From contig NZ_CP166866.1 of assembly GCF_047495555.1 (NCBI RefSeq), forward strand, positions 930,001 through 994,000: a stretch of 64,000 nucleotides of DNA, given 5' to 3'. This document shows, one piece after another, positions 1 through 8,458 of this stretch (the first letter of the stretch is position 1; the number at the start of each line of letters is the position of its first letter). Source of the DNA: Methanobacterium_D sp040373355. GTDB taxonomy: Archaea > Methanobacteriota > Methanobacteria > Methanobacteriales > Methanobacteriaceae. The notes beneath the pieces are model-generated. The model worked only from the letters and a program-made list of their open reading frames with translations, made no database searches and had not been told where the DNA came from. The position numbers and the translations under genes are program-made.

Positions 1-772
1 GAAGATCCATTGCAATTATAATTCCCAGATGTTCTCGAGTAATATGTGTTGGACCTTCATTTGCAGCAATTGTAATAAGTCCATAATCAAGCTTTTGGCC
101 TACAATTCCTCTAATAGTTGTTCTAAGCCATGGTTCATGGCCAACAGTATCTACAAATGATATGATTTTATCGCTCTCTTCAACCAGTTTTGCTTTTTCT
201 TTTTTATTCAATGGATTTTTAACCCTTACCGGATTTCCTTTGGAAAATCCGTATATTGCAAAAGAAAGATCTGCAGATAGTCCTCGTTCAATCTCATGTT
301 TTTGAAGATCTAAAAATATTCTTGTTCTACCTGAACCGTTATCTAGATTTCCAGTAGTTAAAGTTCCTATAAGCGTACTTTTCCCATGATCAACATGCCC
401 TGCAACACCAACGAGCATATGATCTTTTTTATCTCCATTATTTTTCCTGATAAATACTCTTGCAACATTTCCATTATCTGCAGGATACTCTTCAACCTTT
501 AAAATAGATGAATTTATTTCTTCAGCTATCTTTTTTAAAACAAAAAGTGACTCTTTGAATTTTTCTTCTTCAAGACCAATCAGATTACCATCGTCGTCTA
601 CTCCAATGAAATAGATGGCTTCATCACTACCTCGCTCCATTCTATATTTCATCTGGGAAGCAAGCCGCTGCTTTCTATCTTTTTGAAGATGGTAGTCTTT
701 AGTTAAACTTTCTTTAAATTCTATATTTTTTCTTTCACCTTGTCTGGTGATAGTATAGATACTGCTTTTCAT
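1..772 (-). CDS. GTPBP1-like translational GTPase, truncated by window edge
   Basis: This is the N-terminal part (about 257 codons) of an elongation-factor-like GTPase running off the left edge. The start is the ATG whose complement is at 770-772. The G1 motif GHVDHGKST lies at residues 125-133 and the G3 motif DTVGHEPW follows further on, both typical of the EF-Tu/EF-1A superfamily. About 120 residues precede the G domain, a layout seen in archaeal and eukaryotic GTPBP1-like proteins rather than in EF-1A, whose G1 motif is near the N terminus. Those proteins are linked to translation or mRNA surveillance; the exact role here is unknown. The C-terminal half cannot be seen. Confidence 0.8.
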   Translation of the reverse strand, partial: MKSSIYTITRQGERKNIEFKESLTKDYHLQKDRKQRLASQMKYRMERGSDEAIYFIGVDDDGNLIGLEEEKFKESLFVLKKIAEEINSSILKVEEYPADNGNVARVFIRKNNGDKKDHMLVGVAGHVDHGKSTLIGTLTTGNLDNGSGRTRIFLDLQKHEIERGLSADLSFAIYGFSKGNPVRVKNPLNKKEKAKLVEESDKIISFVDTVGHEPWLRTTIRGIVGQKLDYGLITIAANEGPTHITREHLGIIIAMDL

Positions 773-821
773 GAGATTAAACTGTCCTTTTATTTAGTAT
801 ATTACATAAAAGTGCTTAATA

Positions 822-1037
822 TCAAATTTTATCAGCTGTCGTAAAGAATGCATCCCCATATTTTTCTTCTTGAAGCTCTCTGACTTTTTGGGAAGCTAAT
901 TGAGCATCTTCTGCTTTTGAAATGATACGACGGCTTTTTATTTTAAAAGTTTTACCGCAGACACATTTTTTCTGTATAATTCCTTCTTTGGAATACATTG
1001 CACGGCCACAGTCACATCTAAAGATTACGTACATCAT
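822..1037 (-). CDS. DUF1922 zinc-ribbon protein
   Basis: A 71-residue protein with two CxC-type knuckles (CDCG near residue 8 and CVCG near residue 26), followed by a basic segment and a helical tail. This matches the small archaeal DUF1922 family, whose Methanothermobacter member has a known zinc-ribbon structure but no assigned function. It lies just upstream of the GTPBP1-like gene on the same strand. The two adjacent Met codons leave the start uncertain by one residue. A nucleic-acid-binding or translation-related role is inference only. Confidence 0.75.
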   Translation of the reverse strand: MMYVIFRCDCGRAMYSKEGIIQKKCVCGKTFKIKSRRIISKAEDAQLASQKVRELQEEKYGDAFFTTADKI

Positions 1038-1248
1038 TCACACTCAGTTTAATTAGTTAATTTTGCTCATGTTTTGTGTGCGTTACTACATTTTGGATTT
1101 ACACTTAATAGTGTAGGAGCTGTCAATCATTAACTCAAACACATAATTATTATTTTAAATTTTTGCACATCAAATAGTGTTAATTTTAAAAGTATGTTTA
1201 TATGTATCTTTTATTAATTTAATATTTTTTAAAAAATTAAAATTAATT

Positions 1249-2412
1249 TTATATACCAAAAATTTTGCTTATAAGTGGATAAAAAACATTTGGTATTGTT
1301 AAAAAAGCCCCTATTGTTGCTCCAATATTGGTTCCAACTACAACCAGTAAAACTCTAAAGAGATTATTATTCCAGAAATCTCTCAAACTTTCACAGTCCT
1401 TAAATCCGGCTAAGTCATCCATTCCTACTTTACGGGATTTAGCTTCTACAAGGCCTGAGAACCATCCTGCGGCTAAAAGTGGATGTAAAATAGTTAATGG
1501 GGCAACGATAAATGCAGTTAATGCAGATAATATTTTAGAGCCAGATAAGATAGATCCAGCAAAAGCAAGTATGCCTGTTATTAGAACGTACTGAAAGATG
1601 CTTGTTTGTATGTTTATTCCATTAAAGAATGCTAATACAAATACAGCTATAAAAATAACTGGTATTAAAACTAACGCAATTTTTCCTATAGATATTTTAG
1701 ATTTTTTTTTTATGCTTAAAAGCTCTTCAAAGGATGGAAGCTTTTCTGGATTATCCATGTATTCATTAATTCCCTTTTGATGTCCAGCTCCAACTACAGC
1801 TATGACATTATCTTCATTTATGCCCATGAGCATTTTAGTCATGTATGCATCTCTTTCTCTTACAAGAACATCATATGCCTTAGGTGACATTTCCTGAAAA
1901 TAGTCCATTACCTCTTTTAAAGCATCCCCTTCAGTTATGCTATCAATGTCTTCAATTTCATCATCTTTAGAGAAAAATGAAGCTATAATTCCGTACATAA
2001 ACTTCATTTTTTCTATAAAACTCATTTTTTTAATGGCACGATTTAGAGTAATAGATATGTCTCTGTCAATTAAAGCTACTCTGGCATCTACTTCGCGTGC
2101 AGCATTTATAGCAGCTAGCATCTCAGATCCAGGTTTTACACCTACATCGTCTCCAATTTTACGCTGCATGTATGAAAGGAAGCCACTAATTAAAAATAAT
2201 GTTAAATTATCGCCTTTTATTAATTCTTTTATTTGAAAATCTTTTTTCTTTGATTCGCCCTGTTGTTCATTCATCAGATTATTATAACGATTTATACATA
2301 GTTCAACAGCTACAACATCTGGTCTTTTTTCTAAAATAGTGTTTTTTACTTTTTCTATACTTTTTTCTGATACGTGGGCAGTTCCGATTATTTCAAGTGA
2401 TTCTCGATCCAT
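1249..2412 (-). CDS. TraB/PrgY family membrane protein
   Basis: A 387-residue protein with an N-terminal TraB domain and a C-terminal membrane region. GTAHVS at residues 10-15, a conserved acidic VAVELC near 34-39 and GAGHQKG at 208-214 are the signature elements of the TraB/PrgY fold (named after enterococcal pheromone shutdown proteins and related to metal-dependent proteases). Hydrophobic segments at about 242-264, 272-290, 295-320 and 352-385 suggest four membrane passes. In archaea these proteins have no proven substrate. It is convergent with nothing and is followed on the same strand by the DUF1922 gene. Confidence 0.8.
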   Translation of the reverse strand: MDRESLEIIGTAHVSEKSIEKVKNTILEKRPDVVAVELCINRYNNLMNEQQGESKKKDFQIKELIKGDNLTLFLISGFLSYMQRKIGDDVGVKPGSEMLAAINAAREVDARVALIDRDISITLNRAIKKMSFIEKMKFMYGIIASFFSKDDEIEDIDSITEGDALKEVMDYFQEMSPKAYDVLVRERDAYMTKMLMGINEDNVIAVVGAGHQKGINEYMDNPEKLPSFEELLSIKKKSKISIGKIALVLIPVIFIAVFVLAFFNGINIQTSIFQYVLITGILAFAGSILSGSKILSALTAFIVAPLTILHPLLAAGWFSGLVEAKSRKVGMDDLAGFKDCESLRDFWNNNLFRVLLVVVGTNIGATIGAFLTIPNVFYPLISKIFGI

Positions 2413-2486
2413 GATAAGTCTCAGCCTAAATTATTTTTGTGATAAAATCCAATTAAATTATATTATAAATAAATATATGATAAGTT

Positions 2487-3155
2487 TTAATCTAACTTTT
2501 TTATGATTCCTTCCTTGTAGATAGGAACAACATCATATATATCTTTTCTAATACTGAAATTAATGTCGTCAATATAACCCAGTTTTTGAAGTCCTAAAGA
2601 AGAATATGAACTTAAAACGGCTTTATTAACCATTTCTTCGTCTGCTGAAGCCATGTAAGCAGCAAGCGCCTTTTCATCAAGATCATATTTTTTAAGGTTT
2701 TTGATAATTGCTCCAGCACCTAAAAAATCTTCAATTGCAAATCTTCCCAGCACTCCAGCCATTACAATTTCGATATGATCATCTGCAAGTTTAGATGCGG
2801 CCTTTGCAACAGCTCTTGCATTTACAAATGATCCAACCAAAGCTTTTGCATTCATTCCTTCAAGAATCCTAGTCCCATTACTTGTAGTAAGAACAAGGTA
2901 ATCTCCACTAAAATTTTTTATTTCAACAGGAGAATTTCCAGTATCAAAGCCTTCAATTTTTTTGCCTCTCCTTTCACCTGCTAGAACTGCATTATGTTCA
3001 TTTGCTAGTCTAATAGCATGTTCTTTGTCTTTTACAGCCATTATCTGGTTAAAATTATCTAAAGCCACTGTTATGGTAGTACTTGCTCTTAAAACATCAA
3101 CCATTACAGCAACGTCGGTAGAAAATGATTTTTCAAAACTCAAGTTAACCTGCAT
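2487..3155 (-). CDS. comB: 2-phosphosulfolactate phosphatase
   Basis: A 222-residue ComB protein. ComB removes the phosphate from (R)-2-phospho-3-sulfolactate to give sulfolactate, the second step of phosphoenolpyruvate-derived coenzyme M synthesis, in the cytoplasm and with Mg2+. The family signatures are visible: VDVLRASTTI near residues 20-29, AGERRGKKIEGFDTGNSP near 58-75 and LTTSNGTRIL near 89-98. Length is normal for the family. It fits a methanogen that makes its own CoM for MCR, which is encoded 5 kb away. The start ATG follows no strong Shine-Dalgarno sequence. Confidence 0.92.
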   Translation of the reverse strand: MQVNLSFEKSFSTDVAVMVDVLRASTTITVALDNFNQIMAVKDKEHAIRLANEHNAVLAGERRGKKIEGFDTGNSPVEIKNFSGDYLVLTTSNGTRILEGMNAKALVGSFVNARAVAKAASKLADDHIEIVMAGVLGRFAIEDFLGAGAIIKNLKKYDLDEKALAAYMASADEEMVNKAVLSSYSSLGLQKLGYIDDINFSIRKDIYDVVPIYKEGIIKKLD

Positions 3156-3202
3156 TAAAATGCACCAAAAATAATAATTTTATTTAAATAAAAATAGGTT
3201 TA

Positions 3203-3412
3203 TTAAATTTTTTCAGCAAAAGCAAAACGTCTTCTTACAGAAACAATTTTAACTCTAACTTCATCTCCAGCTTTTGTATCTGGTACAAATACCACAAAAC
3301 CTTCTATACGGGTAATACCATCGCCTTCTTTACCCACATCATCTATTTTTACATCATATTCTTCCCCTTCTTGAATAGGGGCTGTTTTTGCACCTTGATC
3401 TGATCCGAACAA
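3203..3412 (-). CDS. TRAM domain protein
   Basis: A 69-residue single-domain protein. The pattern Y-x-V-x-I-x-D-x-G-x-x-G-D-G-I-x-R-x-x-G-F-V-V-F-V-P, then GDEVRVKI and a basic RRRFAFAE end, is the TRAM beta-barrel RNA-binding fold seen in TrmA and MiaB. Stand-alone TRAM proteins are frequent in methanogens and halophiles, and some are reported to act as RNA chaperones in cold response. It lies upstream of comB on the same strand with about 50 bp between them. The specific RNA target is unknown. Confidence 0.85.
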   Translation of the reverse strand: MFGSDQGAKTAPIQEGEEYDVKIDDVGKEGDGITRIEGFVVFVPDTKAGDEVRVKIVSVRRRFAFAEKI

Positions 3413-3617
3413 TTAACTCACATCCTTTTGACCAAAATTAGCATGGTCTTACATAAATTTATTGTGTATTAATTATATAAATGTTTGTATATCTAGGGGA
3501 TGGGCTTAAAATTTTTAATAATATCTATATTTGGAGAGTTTAAATCATTATTTATTACATATAAATATTTTAAAAGTATACCAATATTAAAATTTACTTT
3601 AAATTGGAGAGATAGCT

Positions 3618-3884
3618 GTGACTAACGGGGATAGAAATATAGAATCTATAATAGAAGAGTATAAAATGAGTATGGGAGGATATTTTAATAAAAAGCTTGA
3701 AAAAGGTCATGAAGATGAATTAGAAAAACTGGCTATTGAAAACGCAGTTAAAAATCATCTTTTTGATACATATCAGCTATTATCTATTTATGATGAACTA
3801 TCAGACTCTAATAAACGAAAATTTTTTCGAAAAGTTATTGTAGAATTTATAAAATTTAAATTCGACGAAAATAATTATGAATAG
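3618..3884 (+). CDS. Small hypothetical helical protein
   Basis: I do not recognise this 88-residue protein. It starts at a GTG preceded by a weak GGAGAG element and is followed by an AT-rich spacer. It is charged and almost wholly alpha-helical by composition, with no cysteines and no hydrophobic membrane segment. The second half (residues about 55-85) is rich in Lys and Phe. It stands alone between the comB cluster and the methanogenesis-marker pair. Coding looks real from the codon pattern and the lack of overlap, but function is unknown. Confidence 0.6.
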   Translation: MTNGDRNIESIIEEYKMSMGGYFNKKLEKGHEDELEKLAIENAVKNHLFDTYQLLSIYDELSDSNKRKFFRKVIVEFIKFKFDENNYE

Positions 3885-4021
3885 TGTATTTAAAATATAA
3901 AAATGAGATATTTTATTTTATAATAGTTTTCTACATAGATTTCATTGACATATTAAAAATAGTATTATAGCTTATCTAATTTAATCATCAAGTTTAAATA
4001 TATCAACACCAACGATAGACC

Positions 4022-4552
4022 ATGAAATCTTCCTTAAAAGTTGTAACAACTCCAATGTGTGAGGAGATCCTAAAAATTGCGGGCATTAATGAATATGTGG
4101 TAAATAAGGATCCTGATTCTGTAAATGCAGATATGGCAGTGACTTTATCAGAAACAGAAATTTCTACTAAATGTTTAAAAATTAAATTAAATACATTTTC
4201 ACAAATTAGAGAAAGCGTAGAATTAATCTCTGCAACTTTTGGAACTAATCCTTTAGATCTTAAAATAAATAAGGTCAAATGCAGGAATAAAGAAAAAAAT
4301 CGAAAAATAAAAGTAAAAGTTTATTCAAACTTTTTAAAAGAAATAGTAGATGATATGGGCTTTAATATTGTAGATTCTAATTATGATTTTGTTGTTTATC
4401 CAGATTATATGAAAGATAAAATAATAAATGAAATAGAAGATAATATTAAATTAGTCGAAATACCTTCTCACAAAAATGTGCCTTTAAACCCAATTAAAAG
4501 GGCCCAAATGAGGTATAGTATTCTGGAGAAAGAATTATGTATGAAACCTTAA
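4022..4552 (+). CDS. Probable methanogenesis marker protein 17
   Basis: A 176-residue cytoplasmic protein overlapping the next gene (marker 7) by 16 bases, so the two are translated together. Length and adjacency to marker 7 fit methanogenesis marker 17, a family found only in methanogens and reported with Mmp7, McrC, Mmp3 and AtwA in the ATP-dependent MCR activation complex. The protein has a few Cys (near residues 13, 50 and 95) but no classical iron-sulfur motif. I assign the marker number from context and size, not from a recognised motif; another small marker family is possible. Confidence 0.55.
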   Translation: MKSSLKVVTTPMCEEILKIAGINEYVVNKDPDSVNADMAVTLSETEISTKCLKIKLNTFSQIRESVELISATFGTNPLDLKINKVKCRNKEKNRKIKVKVYSNFLKEIVDDMGFNIVDSNYDFVVYPDYMKDKIINEIEDNIKLVEIPSHKNVPLNPIKRAQMRYSILEKELCMKP

Positions 4553-5448
4553 CTTATACTGGTGGAGTTCACAAGCACGAAGAAGTGACAGAGTTAATAG
4601 AGGATCTTGGAGGATTCGTGCTTCAAGAAAACCTAAGTCAGATGGATTTAGTTTTAACTCTTGCTGTTCCCATTGAAGATGTAGATAAAGTAAGAGAAAA
4701 GGCAAAAGAACTCCTTGGAACTATTAAAATTGCTCCAATGGCAGGTACAGAAATAGCAATAGTTTCCCCAACCCTTGCCAGACAGCACCTTCCTCATTCA
4801 GCATGTGATATCTCAGAATATCTTAGAAGATTTGGGGCAAAAGATAATATGATAGGATTATCTAGGGGGGCTGGAAAAGGAATATCAAGAATTTCTGAAG
4901 ATGAGAAAAATCTCATTGAAGAGCATGATCTGGTAGTTTTTGCACTTGGAAGTTTTAGAGAATGTATATTGAATAAAAAACATCTTTTTGAAGATATTGA
5001 AATACCAGTAGTTGTTACTGGAGCACCAGATATCGATATAAATGATCTTCCCGGAGCAACTGCATATGTCGGAGGTTTAGGGAGAATTCCAAGAAGATTA
5101 AAACGTGGTGAAAACATAAGAGCTCTTAGAACTCTTGTAGAGGTTTCTGAAAAGATTTTAGATGAAAGAAGAAAGGAATTATCTGAAGATCCGCCAATAG
5201 TACCTTCAATACTTGTTAAAACTGAAATTGAAAATCAAGTACCTGCAGTTAAAAATATTTATTCTCCATTACCCGTTACAAGTCAACTTGACGGTGTAAG
5301 GGTTAAACTTAACTATGATCAGTATAAGGATGAAATTGGGAATGTTAAAGTAGATGATTATGTTTTAAAGGATATTTCTGAGATTAAAAGATCTTTTATG
5401 TATGATTATATACTGGTTAAGTTATTACCTGAATCATCAATAATCTAA
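4537..5448 (+). CDS. mmp7: Methanogenesis marker protein 7
   Basis: A 303-residue protein matching methanogenesis marker 7, a methanogen-specific family reported in the MCR activation complex with McrC. Visible features include a conserved acidic N-terminal half, the segment TARQHLPHSACDISEYLRR near residues 86-104, and AYVGGLGRIPRRLKRGE near 179-195. It begins inside the upstream gene, with GGAG eight bases before its ATG, indicating coupled translation. Cytoplasmic. Its exact biochemical activity is not established; some of its segments resemble Rossmann-like cofactor-binding folds. Confidence 0.8.
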   Translation: MYETLTYTGGVHKHEEVTELIEDLGGFVLQENLSQMDLVLTLAVPIEDVDKVREKAKELLGTIKIAPMAGTEIAIVSPTLARQHLPHSACDISEYLRRFGAKDNMIGLSRGAGKGISRISEDEKNLIEEHDLVVFALGSFRECILNKKHLFEDIEIPVVVTGAPDIDINDLPGATAYVGGLGRIPRRLKRGENIRALRTLVEVSEKILDERRKELSEDPPIVPSILVKTEIENQVPAVKNIYSPLPVTSQLDGVRVKLNYDQYKDEIGNVKVDDYVLKDISEIKRSFMYDYILVKLLPESSII

Positions 5449-5581
5449 TTAAATTTAGACATATTTTTAATTTTAAAATCTTAATAATTTATATTAAAAT
5501 AAAGAAATAATGAAAAACTTAAAATATTATATTTAACATAAAAAGTATGATACTTTTTGAATCTTTTTTGGGGTTCTACTT

Positions 5582-6652
5582 ATGAGAAGGATAATCCAAT
5601 TTGTCATGTTCATGTCAGTACTCTTCCTAGCTCTTTTAGGAGTTAACTACTTTATTTTCTTTGTAATGGGTACCCTATTGGATTTGTCTAGTATTACTGT
5701 AAATTCTTTAGTTTTATTGTTTGCCATATCTTATCCTGCAGCTGCAGTTCTTGAAAAAACTATTTCGCATATAGTAACACGAGTTTTTTATACTTTATCA
5801 TCTGCATGGATGGGTATTTCTATTTTCGTTGCATTTCTTATTTTGGGATATGAAATATTAAATCTTGCATTTAATATTCCTCCATTTACAGCAGGGATAG
5901 GAATAATACTGGTTGCTTCTCTCATAAGTGCATATTCTATTTTAAACAGCATGTCTTTTGAAATTAAAGAAGTTGAAATTAAGATGCCAAATTTAAAAGA
6001 TAAAATGAGGATTGTTCAGTTAAGTGATATACACATAGGTTCAGTAAGAAATTCAGGTTTTATGAAAAAAATTGTAGAAAAAACAAATGATCTGAACCCT
6101 AATCTTGTACTAATAACTGGAGATACCGTAGATGGAAGCGCTAAACTACATCCTCACATGTTTAATGCTATTGATGGATTAAAGGCACCTTCTTTTTTAA
6201 TAATTGGTAACCATGAAGTTTATGATGGCTTGGAAGAGGTTTTAGATGTCTTAAGTACAACGAAAATAAATGTATTAAGGGATAAATTGGTTGAAATTGG
6301 GGGTATACAGATAATAGGTGTTGATTATTCATTTAATAGAGAACATCTTAAAAATGTGCTCTCAAGATTAGATATAGATAGTTCTAAACCTTCTATTTTA
6401 ATGTATCATGTGCCTAATGAGATTGAAACTGCAAATAATGCCGGAATTAACCTGCAGGTTTCAGGACATACTCATAAGGGACAGCTTTTCCCTTTTAATT
6501 TCCTCGGGAGGTTGTTTTTTCCATATTTCAGCGGTCTTTATGAATACAATGGAACAAGTCTTTATGTTTCTCAAGGAACTGGAACATGGGGTCCTCCAAT
6601 GCGGCTGGGTTCAAAAAACGAAATAACTTTAATCAAACTCAAAAATGTATAA
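5582..6652 (+). CDS. Membrane-anchored calcineurin-like metallophosphoesterase
   Basis: A 356-residue protein. Residues 1-125 hold about four hydrophobic helices; the catalytic domain follows. All metallophosphoesterase blocks are present: DIHIGS, GDTVDG, GNHEVYDG and SGHTHKGQ, supplying the Asp, Asn and His ligands for a dinuclear metal centre. This architecture matches the YkuE/UDP-diacylglucosamine-hydrolase-like group of membrane phosphodiesterases. The substrate is unknown; a lipid or nucleotide phosphodiester is plausible because of the membrane anchor. It starts at an ATG after GGGGTTC and stands alone. Confidence 0.8.
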   Translation: MRRIIQFVMFMSVLFLALLGVNYFIFFVMGTLLDLSSITVNSLVLLFAISYPAAAVLEKTISHIVTRVFYTLSSAWMGISIFVAFLILGYEILNLAFNIPPFTAGIGIILVASLISAYSILNSMSFEIKEVEIKMPNLKDKMRIVQLSDIHIGSVRNSGFMKKIVEKTNDLNPNLVLITGDTVDGSAKLHPHMFNAIDGLKAPSFLIIGNHEVYDGLEEVLDVLSTTKINVLRDKLVEIGGIQIIGVDYSFNREHLKNVLSRLDIDSSKPSILMYHVPNEIETANNAGINLQVSGHTHKGQLFPFNFLGRLFFPYFSGLYEYNGTSLYVSQGTGTWGPPMRLGSKNEITLIKLKNV

Positions 6653-6922
6653 GCATGGGATTATGAAGATATTTTTTTAGAAATCATATAGATTAGTACT
6701 TAATACCCTTAAAAAGAATGAATTAATAAAATTTCAAGGACTGTCTTAAAAATTATAATATGTCATGATAATAAGCGGAATTTGTAGTTATTTAAAATAT
6801 TTAACTTAAAAATGTATAAAAAAGCTCATTTTGGCCTATATGGGAAATGATTTTTATAAGTATTTTTAACCAATATTTTTAATTAAATAAATAATGAAAA
6901 AATTAAATAACTAATTAAATTT

Positions 6923-8170
6923 TTATTTTCTGACACCGAAAAAGTTTATTGCACCAATAAGGTCTTCAAAGGCAATCAATTCTGTCTTTAATATATCTTC
7001 ACGGCTTAATGTACCACTCATTTCACCATCGACTGTGAGCTTATCCGGCCCTCTGGCCACAAGTCTATTTATTCCATCACGGCTTAAAATTTGCTCTGCC
7101 ATTTTGTCATGAACAAAAGATCGTCCGGGGAGGATTACAGTTTCCTTTAACTCGCGTAAATCAACTTCTTCAAGATCTTTTTGAGTAATTAGACATCCTA
7201 TATCCTGATCTACTGCAACAACGTTTACTAGTTCATCTGCCTCAAGAGTTTTAATGAGCTTCTCTATGTAAGGGGCAGCCACATTACTGGTTAATATTGT
7301 CGCTTCAGATTTGATTTTGGATAGTATGTCCAGATATTCCATGTTTTTATCTTTAGAAATTGCAAATGGCGTATCATTATCTGGATCACAAACTGGAGTC
7401 CCAGTAACTTTAAAACTGAATTCATCATTTATCTTTCTTACAAGTGCCTCAAATTCATCAAGACTATGTGAATTAACTCCTTCTAATATGGGTTCATTTC
7501 CAAGAATTAAACCCTGATTACGTGTATTTGCAAATCTCATTAATATTAATGCTTTGGCACCCCATTGCTCTAAAGTGGAGCATGTTTGAAGTAAATCTTC
7601 TCCATCATTTACTCCGGGAACAATCACAGAAGCAGCATGTACTTCTGATGTTTCGCAGAATACTTGAAGTGCTTTAAGAGATTCTTCTGGAGTTTTATCA
7701 TTAACCCATTCTCTTCTTATATCTGGATTTGTTGAAAATGTAGTAAACGTAACTTCATTAACTCCTTTTGAAACAAGATCTTCAGCTACTTTCGCATCAT
7801 CAATACCTTTACCACTTGTATATCCAAGATGCATAGGTAGTTCATATTCAGAGAACGCTGATGCAATATCTAAAAGATGGGGATAACAACTCACATCTCC
7901 GCCACCACTTATATTAATTTTTAAATCAGCGTCACGATAATTTCCAAGCATAAGGGTACTTTGAACAGAACTAATTACTAAAAAAGGCTGTTGAAATTCA
8001 TTTAATGTTTCTCTAACTCCGGATGAGCAACTATCACACCCTACTTGAACTGGGGAACAATTTTTACATCCAAGAGCTTCTGTACCTTTTACTTTTCTAA
8101 AATAACAGTATTTACAAAAACCTCGGCAGTCTTTTCCAGGTATTCCACCTACATCTGCTACAATCTGCAT
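6923..8170 (-). CDS. mmp10: Methyl-CoM reductase arginine methyltransferase Mmp10 (radical SAM)
   Basis: A 415-residue radical SAM enzyme known as methanogenesis marker 10. It makes 5-C-methylarginine in McrA. The cluster-binding motif is C15-x3-C19-x2-C22, the spacing of the radical SAM superfamily, and an unusual second Cys cluster (C35, C38, C45, C48) follows at once. The family also binds a cobamide. It is transcribed divergently from mcrBDCGA, whose McrA carries the target Arg271, so enzyme and substrate share one intergenic region. Start ATG at 8170; length is normal. Confidence 0.92.
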   Translation of the reverse strand: MQIVADVGGIPGKDCRGFCKYCYFRKVKGTEALGCKNCSPVQVGCDSCSSGVRETLNEFQQPFLVISSVQSTLMLGNYRDADLKINISGGGDVSCYPHLLDIASAFSEYELPMHLGYTSGKGIDDAKVAEDLVSKGVNEVTFTTFSTNPDIRREWVNDKTPEESLKALQVFCETSEVHAASVIVPGVNDGEDLLQTCSTLEQWGAKALILMRFANTRNQGLILGNEPILEGVNSHSLDEFEALVRKINDEFSFKVTGTPVCDPDNDTPFAISKDKNMEYLDILSKIKSEATILTSNVAAPYIEKLIKTLEADELVNVVAVDQDIGCLITQKDLEEVDLRELKETVILPGRSFVHDKMAEQILSRDGINRLVARGPDKLTVDGEMSGTLSREDILKTELIAFEDLIGAINFFGVRK

Positions 8171-8458
8171 AGTATCTACTTGTGTTTAAACTAAATAAAA
8201 TAAACTATTTTATGATAATAATTGAATTTAATACATAAAAAAATGATAAGCTATATTAGTTAAAATATGGGATGTTTATATCTTATAAATCTTTCTAATT
8301 GATTCAAGGAGAAAGTTTAATAATATATAGGCTCTAAATGAAGTCTCGTATATCAATATGTACTAAAAGGATTCCTTTTAAGTGAACATGGCAATCTTGA
8401 TTCATGTGGATGATTAGTGCTGTAAATTGGTATGCAAAAATTTCTCAGGAGGGAAAAA
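8171..8458 (+). promoter_or_regulatory. mmp10/mcr divergent promoter region and mcr leader
   Basis: This 288-bp AT-rich interval separates mmp10 from mcrB. TATA-like boxes for mcr are at 8283-8289 and at 8321-8329 (TAATATATA). If the second is used, transcription starts near 8350 and leaves about 110 nt of leader. The leader holds a perfect 17-bp palindrome at 8364-8380 (TAAAAGGATTCCTTTTA) and a strong AGGAGG at 8447-8452, six bases before the mcrB ATG. No transcription data are available, so the box choice is inference. Confidence 0.55.
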
